Shown here piece by piece: positions 44,094 through 53,235 of a DNA stretch of 64,000 nt; the stretch's first letter is position 1; each line of letters opens with the position of its first letter. A program made the position numbers and the translations under genes. The notes under the pieces are model-generated. The model saw only the letters and a list, made by a program, of their open reading frames with translations. It had not been told where the DNA came from and ran no database searches. The stretch covers positions 806,001 to 870,000 of the forward strand of contig NZ_OUNR01000001.1 in NCBI RefSeq assembly GCF_900403705.1, in the 5' to 3' direction. Source of the DNA: Nitrospira lenta. Its GTDB lineage: Bacteria; Nitrospirota; Nitrospiria; Nitrospirales; Nitrospiraceae.

Positions 44094-46190
44094 ATGTATA
44101 AGACCATCTATATCCCGGTCGATAATTCCGACCATTCCAATACAGCCGTCGACGTGGGCGTCGAGTTCGCGAAGACCTTCGGATCCAAGATTGTCGGCAG
44201 CCACGTCTACGCGGCGAAGATGCACGACAAACGCTTCAAGCAGATGGAAGCGGGACTGCCGGAGGAGTATCACGATGAAAAGGAACTGGACCGCCAGCGG
44301 CAGATCCACGATTCGCTGATCACGCGCGGGCTCCAGATCATCACGGACTCCTACCTCGACTACGTCGACAAGAAATGCAACGAGTCCAACCTCCCGATTG
44401 AGCGGAAATCCCTTGAGGGCCGCAATTGGAAGGTGCTGGTCGAAGATATCAATACCAACGCCTACGATCTGGTCATCATGGGCGCGCTGGGCGTCGGCGC
44501 GGTAAAAGACAGCGTGATCGGCAGCAATACCGAACGCGTGATCCGCCGCATCCGCAACTCGGACATGTTCATCATCAAGAACACCGAGCCGATGAACAAT
44601 GGCAAGATCGTAGTGGCGGTCGACGGCAGCCCCTACTCATTCGGCGGATTAATGACGGGCCTGGCCCTCGGCAAAGCCTTTAATCGTCCGGTTGAAGCCA
44701 TCGCGGCATTCGATCCCTATTTCCACTATGCCGCCTTCCACAGCATCTCGGGCGTATTGAACGAAGAGGCCGGCAAAGTCTTCCGCTTTAAAGAACAGGA
44801 AAAGCTCCACGAAGAAATCATCGACAGCGGCCTGGCCAAAATTTACCAGTCGCATCTCGATATTTCCCGAGAAATCGCCCAGGCCGAGGAAACTGACGTC
44901 AAGACGACGCTCCTCGACGGCAAGGCGTTTGAAAAGATCATCCAGTATGTCCGCAAGGATGTCCCCTGGCTGCTGATCGTCGGCCGCATCGGCGTCCATA
45001 GCGATGAAGATATGGATATCGGCAGCAACACGGAGAATCTCTTGCGCAGCGCTCCGTGCAATGTCTTAGTGTCCAATCGCAAGTATGTGCCCCCGATCGA
45101 TACCCAGGCCGAGTACACCATCGCCTGGACGGAAGAGTCCCTTCGCCGCATGGAAAAGATCCCGATCTTCGCCCGTGGCGTCGCCAAGACGGCCATTCAC
45201 CGCTATGCGATCGAAAAGGGCCACACGATTATCAGCAACACCGTCATTGATGCTGCGGTCGGCCACATTCTCCCCAAGGGCGCGATGGACGCGATGCGCG
45301 CGTTGGGCGGCAACCTTGAAGCGGCCGGAATCGATCGCGACAAGATGCAGGCGGACGATTCGGTCGCCCAAGACCTCATGGGGAACACCCTGAGCGGCAT
45401 GATGACCGGCATTGTAGAAGAGAAACCGAAGAATTCTGCCGGAACCCAAGCCTATCTCGACCGCATGAGCCAAAACTACTTCGTGTGCGACGGCTGCGGG
45501 TATATCGGAAAGGGCGACACGCCGGTGAAATGCCCGGTCTGCTCAGCCGACGGCGACAAATTCAAGCTGGTCGATAAACAGATCTTCGAAGCGGCCGCCA
45601 AAGCCGAAGGCGAACTGGAAACCGATCTGGCCTATGACGATGTCCCTATGCAATGGACGAAGGACGCGAAGGAAGCGATCCGCGCGGTTCCCGCCGGCTT
45701 CCAACGCCGTCGCGCCAAAGCCAGGATCGAAAAGAGCGCCAGAAAGCTCGGCATGACGACAATTACATTGGAATACGCCGCTCCTACGATCAAAGAAGCA
45801 GCGGATGAAGACTATCAACCCATTTTCGCAAATAAAGGCACCGGCACCTCGCCGGCCGCTGAGGTCAAGCTCGCCGCAACGACCACGAATGGGACGAACG
45901 GCGAACATGCAAACGGCAACGGCACCGCTAAGCCAGAAGAGACCTCTCCGTTTACCTGGAGCGCCGACGCCCAGGCTCGGCTGGAGCGGGCTCCGGAAGG
46001 TTTTATGCGCGATTGCACCAAGGCCTTGATCGAAAAGCATGCGGAGAAGATCGGAGCGACCCTCATCACGGCTGAAGTGGCCAATGAAGGCATCGAACAG
46101 GCCAAGGGCTATATGGCCGACGCCATGAAGACAGGCAATCTCAAAGACATGATTGCCAATCTGACCGGTTCGAAGTCCGGGGCCAACTGA
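44094..46190 (+). CDS. Universal stress protein fused to rubredoxin-like and three PCP_red domains
   Basis: A 698-residue cytoplasmic fusion. Residues 1-165 and about 168-335 are two Usp domains (YKTIYIPVDNSDHS; KIVVAVDGSPYS), which bind ATP in some relatives. A C-x2-C ... C-x2-C rubredoxin-like knuckle (CDGCGYIG ... CPVCSADGD, about 465-490) follows. Three copies of the small domain found at the C-terminus of protochlorophyllide reductase subunit B (PCP_red) are present: WTEESLRRMEKIPIFARGVA (about 347), WTKDAKEAIRAVPAGFQRRR (about 521) and WSADAQARLERAPEGFMRD (about 625). The stop overlaps the next start (TGATG). A redox or tetrapyrrole role is inferred; no photosynthesis gene is seen. Confidence 0.82.
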   Translation: MYKTIYIPVDNSDHSNTAVDVGVEFAKTFGSKIVGSHVYAAKMHDKRFKQMEAGLPEEYHDEKELDRQRQIHDSLITRGLQIITDSYLDYVDKKCNESNLPIERKSLEGRNWKVLVEDINTNAYDLVIMGALGVGAVKDSVIGSNTERVIRRIRNSDMFIIKNTEPMNNGKIVVAVDGSPYSFGGLMTGLALGKAFNRPVEAIAAFDPYFHYAAFHSISGVLNEEAGKVFRFKEQEKLHEEIIDSGLAKIYQSHLDISREIAQAEETDVKTTLLDGKAFEKIIQYVRKDVPWLLIVGRIGVHSDEDMDIGSNTENLLRSAPCNVLVSNRKYVPPIDTQAEYTIAWTEESLRRMEKIPIFARGVAKTAIHRYAIEKGHTIISNTVIDAAVGHILPKGAMDAMRALGGNLEAAGIDRDKMQADDSVAQDLMGNTLSGMMTGIVEEKPKNSAGTQAYLDRMSQNYFVCDGCGYIGKGDTPVKCPVCSADGDKFKLVDKQIFEAAAKAEGELETDLAYDDVPMQWTKDAKEAIRAVPAGFQRRRAKARIEKSARKLGMTTITLEYAAPTIKEAADEDYQPIFANKGTGTSPAAEVKLAATTTNGTNGEHANGNGTAKPEETSPFTWSADAQARLERAPEGFMRDCTKALIEKHAEKIGATLITAEVANEGIEQAKGYMADAMKTGNLKDMIANLTGSKSGAN

Positions 46191-47593
46191 TGGGTAAATC
46201 GCTCCCGATGCTGGGCCTTCCCTCGTTGCAGGGAGCGCTCGGGTCGCTTCAACAGCAGATCACGCAGTTCATGACCCCCGCGCCGAAGGGCGAAGGAGTC
46301 TATGACGGCCGGACCGTCGATGACTTCAAGCCGTATCTCGTTGCGCTCAATCTGACAAAGCGCTGCAATCTCAAATGCGATCACTGCTACCTCGATGCCA
46401 CCACTAAATCGGCCGGCGGCGACGACGAGCTCTCGACTGAAGAGTGCTACAAACTCATCGATCAAATCGCAGAAGTGAATAAGGGCTGCCTGCTGGTCAT
46501 TACCGGCGGAGAGCCGCTGGTCCGTCCCGACATTCTCGACATCGCCCGCCATGCGGTGAAACTCGGCTTCATGGTCGTCTTCGGCACCAACGGCATGCTC
46601 ATCAACGACCAGATGGCCAAGGCCCTGGTCGAGATCGGCGTCATGGGCGTCGGCATCAGCATCGATTCGCTCGATGCCGCCAAACACAATTCTTTCCGTG
46701 GCGTCCCGGGCGCCTGGGAAGCCGCTGTGGCCGGCATTGAAGCCAGCAAGCGCAATGGCCTTCAATTCCAAGTCCATTTCAGCGCGCAGCCGATGAACTA
46801 TCAGGAGCTGCCGGCGGTCATCGAATGGTCGCATCAACTCGGCGCGCGGGTGCTCAATGTGTTCTTCATGGTCTGCACGGGCCGTGGCGAAGAGCTCACG
46901 GACATTACGCCGGCGCAGTACGAAGAAGTGCTGGGCTACCTGGTCAATTGCCAGGACAACTACAAGGGCATGCTGGTCCGCGCCCGTTGCGCTCCCCACT
47001 TCAAGCGCTTGGCCTATGAGAAGGATCCGAACTCTCCCATCACAAAAGCCACCGGCTACATGGGCGGCGGTTGCCTCGCCGGCACGAACTACGCGCGGGT
47101 CACACCGAACGGCGAATTGACGCCCTGTCCGTATATGCCGCTTTCGGCCGGCAATGTCCGCGAGAATAGTTTCGTCGACCTGTGGGAAAAGTCCGACGTC
47201 TTCAATTCCTTCCGCTACCCACAGCTCAAGGGGAAATGCGGCGACTGCGAATATACCGATATCTGCGGCGGCTGCCGCGCCCGTCCCTACGTAGATCATG
47301 GCGACTGGCTGGATGAAGACGAATGGTGTCTCTACACGCCCAAGGGCGGAGAAAAGATTAAAGTCGCCTTCAACGTCGCGGAAGAATCCGCAATCCCCTG
47401 GGACGAGGCATCCGAGCTGCGCTTGAGCCGCATTCCCTATTTTCTCCGCGCGATGGTCAAGAAGGGCGTCGAGAAGCACGCCCGCGAGAATAGCGTCCCG
47501 CTGATCACCATTGAGTTGATGGAAGAACTCAGGAAAAAGCGATTCGGCAACGACGCGCCCGTCTTCAATTTCGACATGAAGGGTAAAGAGTGA
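46190..47593 (+). CDS. Radical SAM-SPASM enzyme with C-terminal PCP_red domain
   Basis: A 467-residue radical SAM protein. The core cluster motif is LTKRCNLKCDHCYLD (C-x3-C-x2-C, about 57-67), with TGGEPLVRPD soon after. The SPASM/auxiliary cluster region carries GGGCLAG, TPCPYMPLSAGN, and CGDCEYTDICGGCRARPY ... EWCLY (about 350-380), as in the haem-modifying NirJ/AhbC/AhbD branch. Residues about 405-455 are a PCP_red domain (WDEASELRLSRIPYFLRAMV ... VPLITIELMEEL), the fourth copy in two adjacent genes. It is translationally coupled to the upstream gene. Likely a tetrapyrrole or peptide-modifying enzyme; haem synthesis is my leading guess. Confidence 0.82.
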   Translation: MGKSLPMLGLPSLQGALGSLQQQITQFMTPAPKGEGVYDGRTVDDFKPYLVALNLTKRCNLKCDHCYLDATTKSAGGDDELSTEECYKLIDQIAEVNKGCLLVITGGEPLVRPDILDIARHAVKLGFMVVFGTNGMLINDQMAKALVEIGVMGVGISIDSLDAAKHNSFRGVPGAWEAAVAGIEASKRNGLQFQVHFSAQPMNYQELPAVIEWSHQLGARVLNVFFMVCTGRGEELTDITPAQYEEVLGYLVNCQDNYKGMLVRARCAPHFKRLAYEKDPNSPITKATGYMGGGCLAGTNYARVTPNGELTPCPYMPLSAGNVRENSFVDLWEKSDVFNSFRYPQLKGKCGDCEYTDICGGCRARPYVDHGDWLDEDEWCLYTPKGGEKIKVAFNVAEESAIPWDEASELRLSRIPYFLRAMVKKGVEKHARENSVPLITIELMEELRKKRFGNDAPVFNFDMKGKE

Positions 47594-47640
47594 GGTCGTA
47601 ACGGCGGCGAACGGTTGCTGTCTTCCCTCACGAATGCGCT

Positions 47641-48150
47641 ATGGATGCCCTCCAAAGTATTACGACGGATCTGAACACTCTGATTCCGATCATCAATCAC
47701 TGGTTCCACCTGCTGTCCGCCATCATTTGGATCGGAGGGCTGGCGTTTCTCGTCATGGCCGTGACCCCGGGCCTAAAGAAAGCCGTGGCGAAAGAGCAGA
47801 TTAAGCCCATCAGCGACGTGTTTTACCAACACTATAAGAAGATCGCCGGAATTCTTTTAGTGGTGCTGCTGTTTACCGGCGGGGTCAACCTGCACTACGT
47901 CAATCAGGTCATGACCTCGCAGACGCAACTGGGCATCCAGCACAATGCCAAGTACTTGACCGTGTTCTTCATCAAGCTTGGATTAGTCCTCTGTCTCATG
48001 ACCCTGTTTCTCTATACCGTCATCTTCAAGTCAGATGATGACGTAGAGGCCGACGAGGATTATGAAGTCATTCCCTATCAACGTGCGGCTCTCTGGATGG
48101 GGTTTTTCATTGTCCTCTGTGCGGCCGCAATGAAACATCTCCACCTATAA
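47641..48150 (+). CDS. CopD-like four-helix membrane protein
   Basis: A 169-residue inner-membrane protein with four helices: HWFHLLSAIIWIGGLAFLVM (about 20-40), IAGILLVVLLFTGGV, FFIKLGLVLCLMTLFLYTVI, and LWMGFFIVLCAAAM. The His-rich entry of helix 1 (HWFHLL) followed by IWIGG is typical of CopD-related proteins, and the size and topology also recall HemJ-type protoporphyrinogen oxidases. Acidic residues (SDDDVEADED) line the last loop. It begins 47 bases after the radical SAM gene and probably belongs to the same unit; it could supply electrons or bind haem or metal. Confidence 0.75.
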   Translation: MDALQSITTDLNTLIPIINHWFHLLSAIIWIGGLAFLVMAVTPGLKKAVAKEQIKPISDVFYQHYKKIAGILLVVLLFTGGVNLHYVNQVMTSQTQLGIQHNAKYLTVFFIKLGLVLCLMTLFLYTVIFKSDDDVEADEDYEVIPYQRAALWMGFFIVLCAAAMKHLHL

Positions 48151-48673
48151 GCGCGTCGTCCCCTCGCTCTCGCTCCCACGCTGTATCAAAGCAGATAGCG
48201 CTCGTACTGTTTCAGATACATTGATTCGCCATCGGTTATTTCCTCTCGCCAGGAATTTTCTCCACCTCATTTCCGCATCATAAAAAATCAATGCTTTAGG
48301 ACTCCTTTGCTTGAACGAGGGCTGCGCTATGTCTGGTACGCCCATTGCTGTAGCACTGGTACGTACTTGTTCTCCCTAGGGCCCATTCGAAGAAAGGATC
48401 GTTCCTTTTGGCTATGACGTCTTTTTCATTCAGTACTCCATTCGATCGGATATGGCATGGCGCGACGCCGCCAGTTACGCACCTTGTCTCTGAGGGTTCC
48501 CCTCTGCAGGGTGATGCTGTTCTTGGATTGTGCCCATCCAAAAGCACGCTGGTGCCTTCGTCCATCGCCATGAGCGCCGTGCCTCCGAAAGGAGGCACGG
48601 CCTATCGTACTCATTGTTTCCAACAGGTTCGACACAACGCTTTGCGTATCGCCGTCATCATGAAAGGGTTGCT
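48151..48673. other. Gene-free stretch with four consecutive hairpins
   Basis: No credible gene lies in these 523 bases. Between 48492 and 48600 there are four stems in a row: GAGGG-TTC-CCCTC (48492-48504), TTGGAT/ATCCAA (48523-48541), GCAC/GTGC (48544-48555), and a perfect ten-base stem CCGTGCCTCC-GAAA-GGAGGCACGG (48577-48600) closed by a GNRA tetraloop. The last stands 73 bases before the next ATG. No T-run follows. It may be a structured leader or small RNA; I do not recognise a known riboswitch. Confidence 0.45.
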
Positions 48674-49144
48674 ATGTTGATGATTCATCCTCCGGCAGAG
48701 TCGACCATGGGGATCAGCTCACAATCAGAACGTCCGCCATCTCAAAAAGAGCCTCGACGGGTCTCTTTACAGCACAAGCCGACGACCAGGCTGACGATCA
48801 CGCTGTCATTGCAACTGGTCAATCAACTGCGAGATGCCGCCTACTGGACGCCGCAGACCACACTGGCCTGGCTCGTTGAAGACGCCCTTCGTGCGGCCCT
48901 CACGACGATGGAAGCCACAAATCGTGGCCCATTCCCCCCTCGTGAGCAAGAACTGAAAGCTGGGCGCCCGCGCGGAACGCGGAAGGCAGGACAAACCAAG
49001 ACACTCTTGATCCGGCAAACGATATCCGGACAACCCGGCGGATCGGCGGCACTCTCATCGAAGAAATGGCCCGCGCCACCGAATCACAGCGGAATCAACA
49101 CGCCATCCGTCGCAACCAGCACGGAAGAGCGCGTAAGAAACTGA
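48674..49144 (+). CDS. Small ribbon-helix-helix-like protein
   Basis: A 156-residue basic protein. Residues about 40-70 ([20 protein letters not shown] ... [13 protein letters not shown]) have the strand-helix-helix pattern of ribbon-helix-helix DNA-binding proteins, followed by [16 protein letters not shown], a Pro-rich turn common after such domains in small plasmid- or mobile-element-type proteins. The C-terminal half is low-complexity Ser/Thr/Lys-rich. The ATG at 48674 has AGGG seven bases upstream; the frame is open to 48530 but only across the hairpins. No toxin or partner gene is next to it. DNA binding is inferred. Confidence 0.55.
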   Translation: MLMIHPPAESTMGISSQSERPPSQKEPRRVSLQHKPTTRLTITLSLQLVNQLRDAAYWTPQTTLAWLVEDALRAALTTMEATNRGPFPPREQELKAGRPRGTRKAGQTKTLLIRQTISGQPGGSAALSSKKWPAPPNHSGINTPSVATSTEERVRN

Positions 49145-49196
49145 GCGTCTGGCTTTCCAGTTCCGCTATGTGGAAGAGGGAGTCGTGATCGGACAA

Positions 49197-49958
49197 TCAG
49201 GATGTGCGCGGGCCTGAGAAGGCCCGCTTGAATACGGCCTTCAGCCCGAAATAGGCGAACGAATCTTTCAGATTTGAGTAGAACCGTTGGAACCGCCCCA
49301 TCTCAGGATTCGTCACATACTCCATCGTCAGCGCAACCCGCTCCTCGCCTTCTGCCAGAGGGGTGACCGCATGCCAGAGCTTGTCACCGTTGAAGATCAC
49401 CATGTCTCCGGGCTCGGTGATGAGTTCCAGATGCTGCGTCTCCTTCGCAGGGTCGTCCTTAAACAGATCGCACACCAACTTGCAGTGCGTTGAGCGGTCG
49501 ACCATCCCCATCAAGATCGTATAGCGCGCACCCTTGTAGTACGACGTATCGTAATGATACCCGATGTGGTCCCCCGCCTCCGTGTAGTAGTAGAGGGCGC
49601 AGGAATGCGGGTCATCGTCCGGGCACAACAGCAGATTCGCCTGCACCAACCGGTTCAGAAAACTGCGATAGGCGGACGACCGGTAAAGATCGAGGAACAG
49701 GGGCGCCTGTTCCTGCACCGTGTAGTAACTGACGCTGCCGCCTTTTTTGTGGCCGGGAATATAGTTGCGGTTGATGCGCGGCTTGAGCTCGTTCGCCTGC
49801 GGCACAAACGTCGACTCGACAAACGACCGCGGAAGAAATTGCTTGATGACAAGAAACTCGTTCTGCTCCCAATAGGCCTTGTGCAACCGGTCGAAATCGA
49901 GGGCCGCAACGGCCTGGTCTACGGCTTCCGTCACTGACATCATGCTGATCGATTGCAT
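49197..49958 (-). CDS. 2-oxoglutarate/Fe(II)-dependent oxygenase family protein
   Basis: A 253-residue protein with the double-stranded beta-helix iron site: HYDTSYY carries the H-x-D pair, LWHAVTPL the distal His, and ERVALTMEYV the Arg that would bind 2-oxoglutarate. The core GDMVIFNGDKLWHA fits the fold. I prefer the ATG at 49958 (MQSISMMSVTEAV), with GGGAGG about 11 bases upstream; a GTG at 49982 is in frame. The substrate is unknown (amino acid, lipid or small molecule). It is monocistronic between a small RHH gene and lolA. Confidence 0.78.
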   Translation of the reverse strand: MQSISMMSVTEAVDQAVAALDFDRLHKAYWEQNEFLVIKQFLPRSFVESTFVPQANELKPRINRNYIPGHKKGGSVSYYTVQEQAPLFLDLYRSSAYRSFLNRLVQANLLLCPDDDPHSCALYYYTEAGDHIGYHYDTSYYKGARYTILMGMVDRSTHCKLVCDLFKDDPAKETQHLELITEPGDMVIFNGDKLWHAVTPLAEGEERVALTMEYVTNPEMGRFQRFYSNLKDSFAYFGLKAVFKRAFSGPRTS

Positions 49959-50017
49959 GTGCGCTCTAGCCTCCCGCATCACCCATCCACCAATCTCACC
50001 TGGACGTACCGGAGCGG

Positions 50018-50728
50018 TTAATTCAACACCGGGGCTTTCACCACTTCGACGTCGGCAGGCGCTTTGAACTCGAAGACCTCTTCCCCCAGTCCAAGATTCG
50101 GCTTCAACGATGAAAACTCAAAGGTGGCGACATTCCCGCTGATCTCATGCAGCCACACCGTGCGAATAAAATAGGTCTTCGGAAAGACCTCCACGACAAT
50201 CCGCTGCACATGCCGCGAGGGATCCGTCTCCCGTCCCTTCGGCACCAGACTCAAGAGGCGAAGCCCGCCCACGCCGCGCTCTTTCCCGGTTGCCGGAGAA
50301 ATCTCAAATGATTCGTCCAGCTTCGCCGCGCCTTGGAGAAGCTCCAACGGGGCTTGCGAGGCCGCCATGTGTGTCAGCTTGCCGATGAGCACCTGCTTAT
50401 GTTCCGGCACATACACTTTGACGTCGTCATGATTCACATAAATCTGCTCATTCGCCGGATCGAGATAGTCCCACCGCAGGCGTCCCGGCTTTTTGATGTA
50501 AACCTTGCCCGAAGAAGTCACCGGCCGCTCAAATCCTTCAATCCTGGTCTTTTGCGTAAAGTCCGCCTGAAGATCTTTGGTTTTCTCATAGCGAGCCTGC
50601 AACTGCTTCACGACCTCGTGAACTTCCTGCATCGCCTTCTCATTGGGCAGCTCTTCCGCGCCCCAGACAGACCAGACCGGCACGCAGGCGACCATCCCGA
50701 CCACCACCCAGGCTTTCCATATGCTCAT
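50018..50728 (-). CDS. lolA: Outer-membrane lipoprotein carrier protein
   Basis: Periplasmic chaperone that carries lipoproteins from the inner-membrane LolCDE complex to the outer membrane. A signal peptide (MSIWKAWVVVGMVACVPVWSVWGA) precedes a beta-rich mature domain with LQADFTQKTRIEGFERPVTSSGKV and the RWDYLDPANEQIYVNHDDVKVYVPEHKQV strand pair typical of LolA. The ATG overlaps the ftsK stop codon (ATGA), so it is co-translated with ftsK. Its presence fits the many lipoproteins of this window. Confidence 0.9.
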   Translation of the reverse strand: MSIWKAWVVVGMVACVPVWSVWGAEELPNEKAMQEVHEVVKQLQARYEKTKDLQADFTQKTRIEGFERPVTSSGKVYIKKPGRLRWDYLDPANEQIYVNHDDVKVYVPEHKQVLIGKLTHMAASQAPLELLQGAAKLDESFEISPATGKERGVGGLRLLSLVPKGRETDPSRHVQRIVVEVFPKTYFIRTVWLHEISGNVATFEFSSLKPNLGLGEEVFEFKAPADVEVVKAPVLN

Positions 50729-53148
50729 GCTTCAGTTGCTCCCACTGGTCCACGGCGACCCAGCACTTCCCTACGCCCGTCCCGGCCCGCCGCTCCGACG
50801 ATTCCATCCGCTTCCATTTGTTCGATCATCCGAGCAGCGCGGGGATAACCGACGCGCAACCGGCGCTGAATCAGCGACGCGGACGCCTGCCCGCTCGTGA
50901 GCACCAAGTCTTTCGCCTGCTCGTAGACTTCGTCTTTCGCTTCCTCTTCCGCTGCATCTTCCTGCTTCAACGACTGCAGCTCAGGATCATATTTGGGCAA
51001 CGCTTGTTTCTTCACAAATTCCACGACGCGCCGCACATCGTCATCGGACACGAACGAGCCGTGCAACCGGGCGAGCCGTCCCGTGCCCGAAGCCAGATAT
51101 AACATGTCGCCGCGGCCCAACAACGCTTCGGCGCCGTTGGCATCCAGAATCGTGCGCGAGTCGGTCTTCGATGACACTTGGAAGGCGATTCGGGCAGGGA
51201 AGTTCGCCTTGATCAGGCCCGTCAGCACATCCACCGACGGCCGCTGCGTCGCCAGCACGAGGTGGATGCCGGATGCTCTGGCCATCTGCGCCAGGCGGGC
51301 GATCTTGTCTTCCACATCTTTCGGCGCCACCATCATCAAATCGGCCAACTCGTCGATCATCACGACAATATAGGGCAGCGGCTCAGGCGGCGTCGGACGA
51401 TCACGAGGGGCCGGATCGACTTCGGGATCCGTCGATTCACCGGCGGAAAGGCGCTGCTCTTCCGTCAGGAACTGCATCGGCAATTCCGGCTGATTCGCCG
51501 CCGCCGTCTCTTCCGCAAACACCTCATGCAACCCTGCCACCTTGCGATTATAGGCGTCGATATTCCGCACACCGGCTTCCGACAGCAACTTGTACCGCCG
51601 TTCCATCTCAGCCACCACCCATCCCAACCCGCGCGCCGCCGACTTCGCATCGGTGATGACGGGCCGCAGCAAGTGGGGAATACCGTCATACGACGAAAAT
51701 TCCAGCATCTTCGGATCGATCAAGAGCAACTTGACTTCGCTCGGCCGAGCGGAAAACAGAATGCTCAATAACATTGTATTGAGTCCAACGCTCTTGCCGG
51801 CACCGGTGGCACCGGCCACCAGCAGATGCGGCATCGTCTTAAGGTCTGCGATCGCAGGAGCGCCGAAGATATCCTTGCCCAGCGCCAGCGTAAGCTTTGA
51901 GCGGGCCTTCGTGAAGGTCTCGCTCATCACCACTTCTTTCATCGACACCGTTTCGCGGGCCAGGTTCGGCACTTCGATTCCAACCACCGACTTCCCAGGG
52001 ATCGGCGCGACAATGCGCAAACTGATCGCCTTTAATCCCAGGGCCAGATCGTCCGCCAGATTCACAATCCTCGCCACCTTCGTTCCGGGCGACGGTTCAA
52101 ACTCATACATCGTCACGACCGGTCCTGGCCGCACCTCCGTCACCTTGCCGATGATTCCAAAGCTGGCCAATGCGCGCGTCAGCACATCCGACTGGGCCTT
52201 CAATTCATCATCCGACATGCGCGTGATCGGACCGGTCGGATCGCTCAACAGCACATCCGGATCGGGAAGTTCATAATCCCCGGCATCGACCTGCGTCGAA
52301 ACGGCCTCCACCTCCTGGTCGTTCGCTTCGGCGGGAGCAGGAAAGGACGCGATCGGCGGCTGAATCACCGGCCACTCCGTCACCGCGGCCGGCTCATATT
52401 CTTGGACCGCTGAAGCCTCGGCAATCTCTTCCGCGGCAGGCAGGACACTTTCTTTCACCACTCGGCTCCGCTGCCGTCGATTACCGGTCTCTACCGGTGG
52501 TTCATCCACCGGTTCCGGCATCCATGCTGCCAGCTTCTCTCTCCAGGCTGCCCAACGCTCCGGGAAGCCCTGAACCAACTCAGTCAATGACAGCGGTGTC
52601 GTGAACAGAAGCGAGACCAAGAAACTGGCCAGTATCACAATGTGGGCGCCGGTGCTGGCAAACCAAGATCGAAGTCCATCGGCCAGGACTTGTCCGAACA
52701 CGCCTCCCGCCATCCCTCGATGCACGAAGCCGCTGCTCAACGTAGGCACGGCCGTGGCTTCGAGATGTAGAAAGGCACTCAGGAACAGGACCGCTCCGAG
52801 CGAACTGACGGCCGTGCGCAGCCGGATACTGACGGGACTCTGAGAAAAGCAGCGCAAGCCGAGTTTGCCGAGCAAGGGAGGAAACAGGTAGGCCGCCCCG
52901 CCGATCAGGAAAAAAAATCCCCCGGCAAGGACCGCCCCGAATGAACCGATCAAATTGCGCGGCGGGGCCGAAGCCGGAGCGCCGGACGCCACTGTCTCGG
53001 CTTCACCCGGCACAAATGACAGCAGGCTTAACAGCGTGAGCAAGCTCAGCGCGACTAAGATCACGCCAATGACTTCACGCTGGATATGGGAAGGAGGAGC
53101 GGGGGCGCGGCGGGCTTCACCCCGCTTCGCCGACGTAGTAGCACCCAT
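50725..53148 (-). CDS. ftsK: DNA translocase FtsK/SpoIIIE
   Basis: Septum-associated motor that pumps chromosomal DNA at division. From the ATG at 53148 the product has 807 residues: four or five N-terminal membrane helices (VIGVILVALSLLTLLSLL onward, about 25-205), a linker rich in Glu/Pro, then the RecA-like motor with Walker A GATGAGKSVGLN (about 430) and Walker B VVMIDELADLMM (about 580), and a C-terminal gamma winged helix (LIQRRLRVGYPRAARMIEQM) that reads the KOPS/SRS orienting sequences. The frame is open to a TTG at 53202, which I discount. Confidence 0.95.
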   Translation of the reverse strand: MGATTSAKRGEARRAPAPPSHIQREVIGVILVALSLLTLLSLLSFVPGEAETVASGAPASAPPRNLIGSFGAVLAGGFFFLIGGAAYLFPPLLGKLGLRCFSQSPVSIRLRTAVSSLGAVLFLSAFLHLEATAVPTLSSGFVHRGMAGGVFGQVLADGLRSWFASTGAHIVILASFLVSLLFTTPLSLTELVQGFPERWAAWREKLAAWMPEPVDEPPVETGNRRQRSRVVKESVLPAAEEIAEASAVQEYEPAAVTEWPVIQPPIASFPAPAEANDQEVEAVSTQVDAGDYELPDPDVLLSDPTGPITRMSDDELKAQSDVLTRALASFGIIGKVTEVRPGPVVTMYEFEPSPGTKVARIVNLADDLALGLKAISLRIVAPIPGKSVVGIEVPNLARETVSMKEVVMSETFTKARSKLTLALGKDIFGAPAIADLKTMPHLLVAGATGAGKSVGLNTMLLSILFSARPSEVKLLLIDPKMLEFSSYDGIPHLLRPVITDAKSAARGLGWVVAEMERRYKLLSEAGVRNIDAYNRKVAGLHEVFAEETAAANQPELPMQFLTEEQRLSAGESTDPEVDPAPRDRPTPPEPLPYIVVMIDELADLMMVAPKDVEDKIARLAQMARASGIHLVLATQRPSVDVLTGLIKANFPARIAFQVSSKTDSRTILDANGAEALLGRGDMLYLASGTGRLARLHGSFVSDDDVRRVVEFVKKQALPKYDPELQSLKQEDAAEEEAKDEVYEQAKDLVLTSGQASASLIQRRLRVGYPRAARMIEQMEADGIVGAAGRDGRREVLGRRGPVGATEA

Positions 53149-53235
53149 GCCGCGGATGCTAACACAGGGGGGAAAGCGTTTCAAACAATGGCGCCGGAAC
53201 AAGACTGAGCATGCCGCGATCCCGACGCCCAGCAG

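Noticed and set aside
44094-46190. The Usp fusion as evidence of photosynthesis
   Set aside because: No other chlorophyll or reaction-centre gene is seen; PCP_red domains alone do not imply it.
46109-47479. A 456-codon open frame on the minus strand
   Set aside because: It is antisense to the radical SAM-SPASM gene and shows no domain or ribosome-binding site.
48151-48673. Small open frames in the hairpin-rich stretch
   Set aside because: They lack ribosome-binding sites and similarity, and run through the stems; none looks coding.
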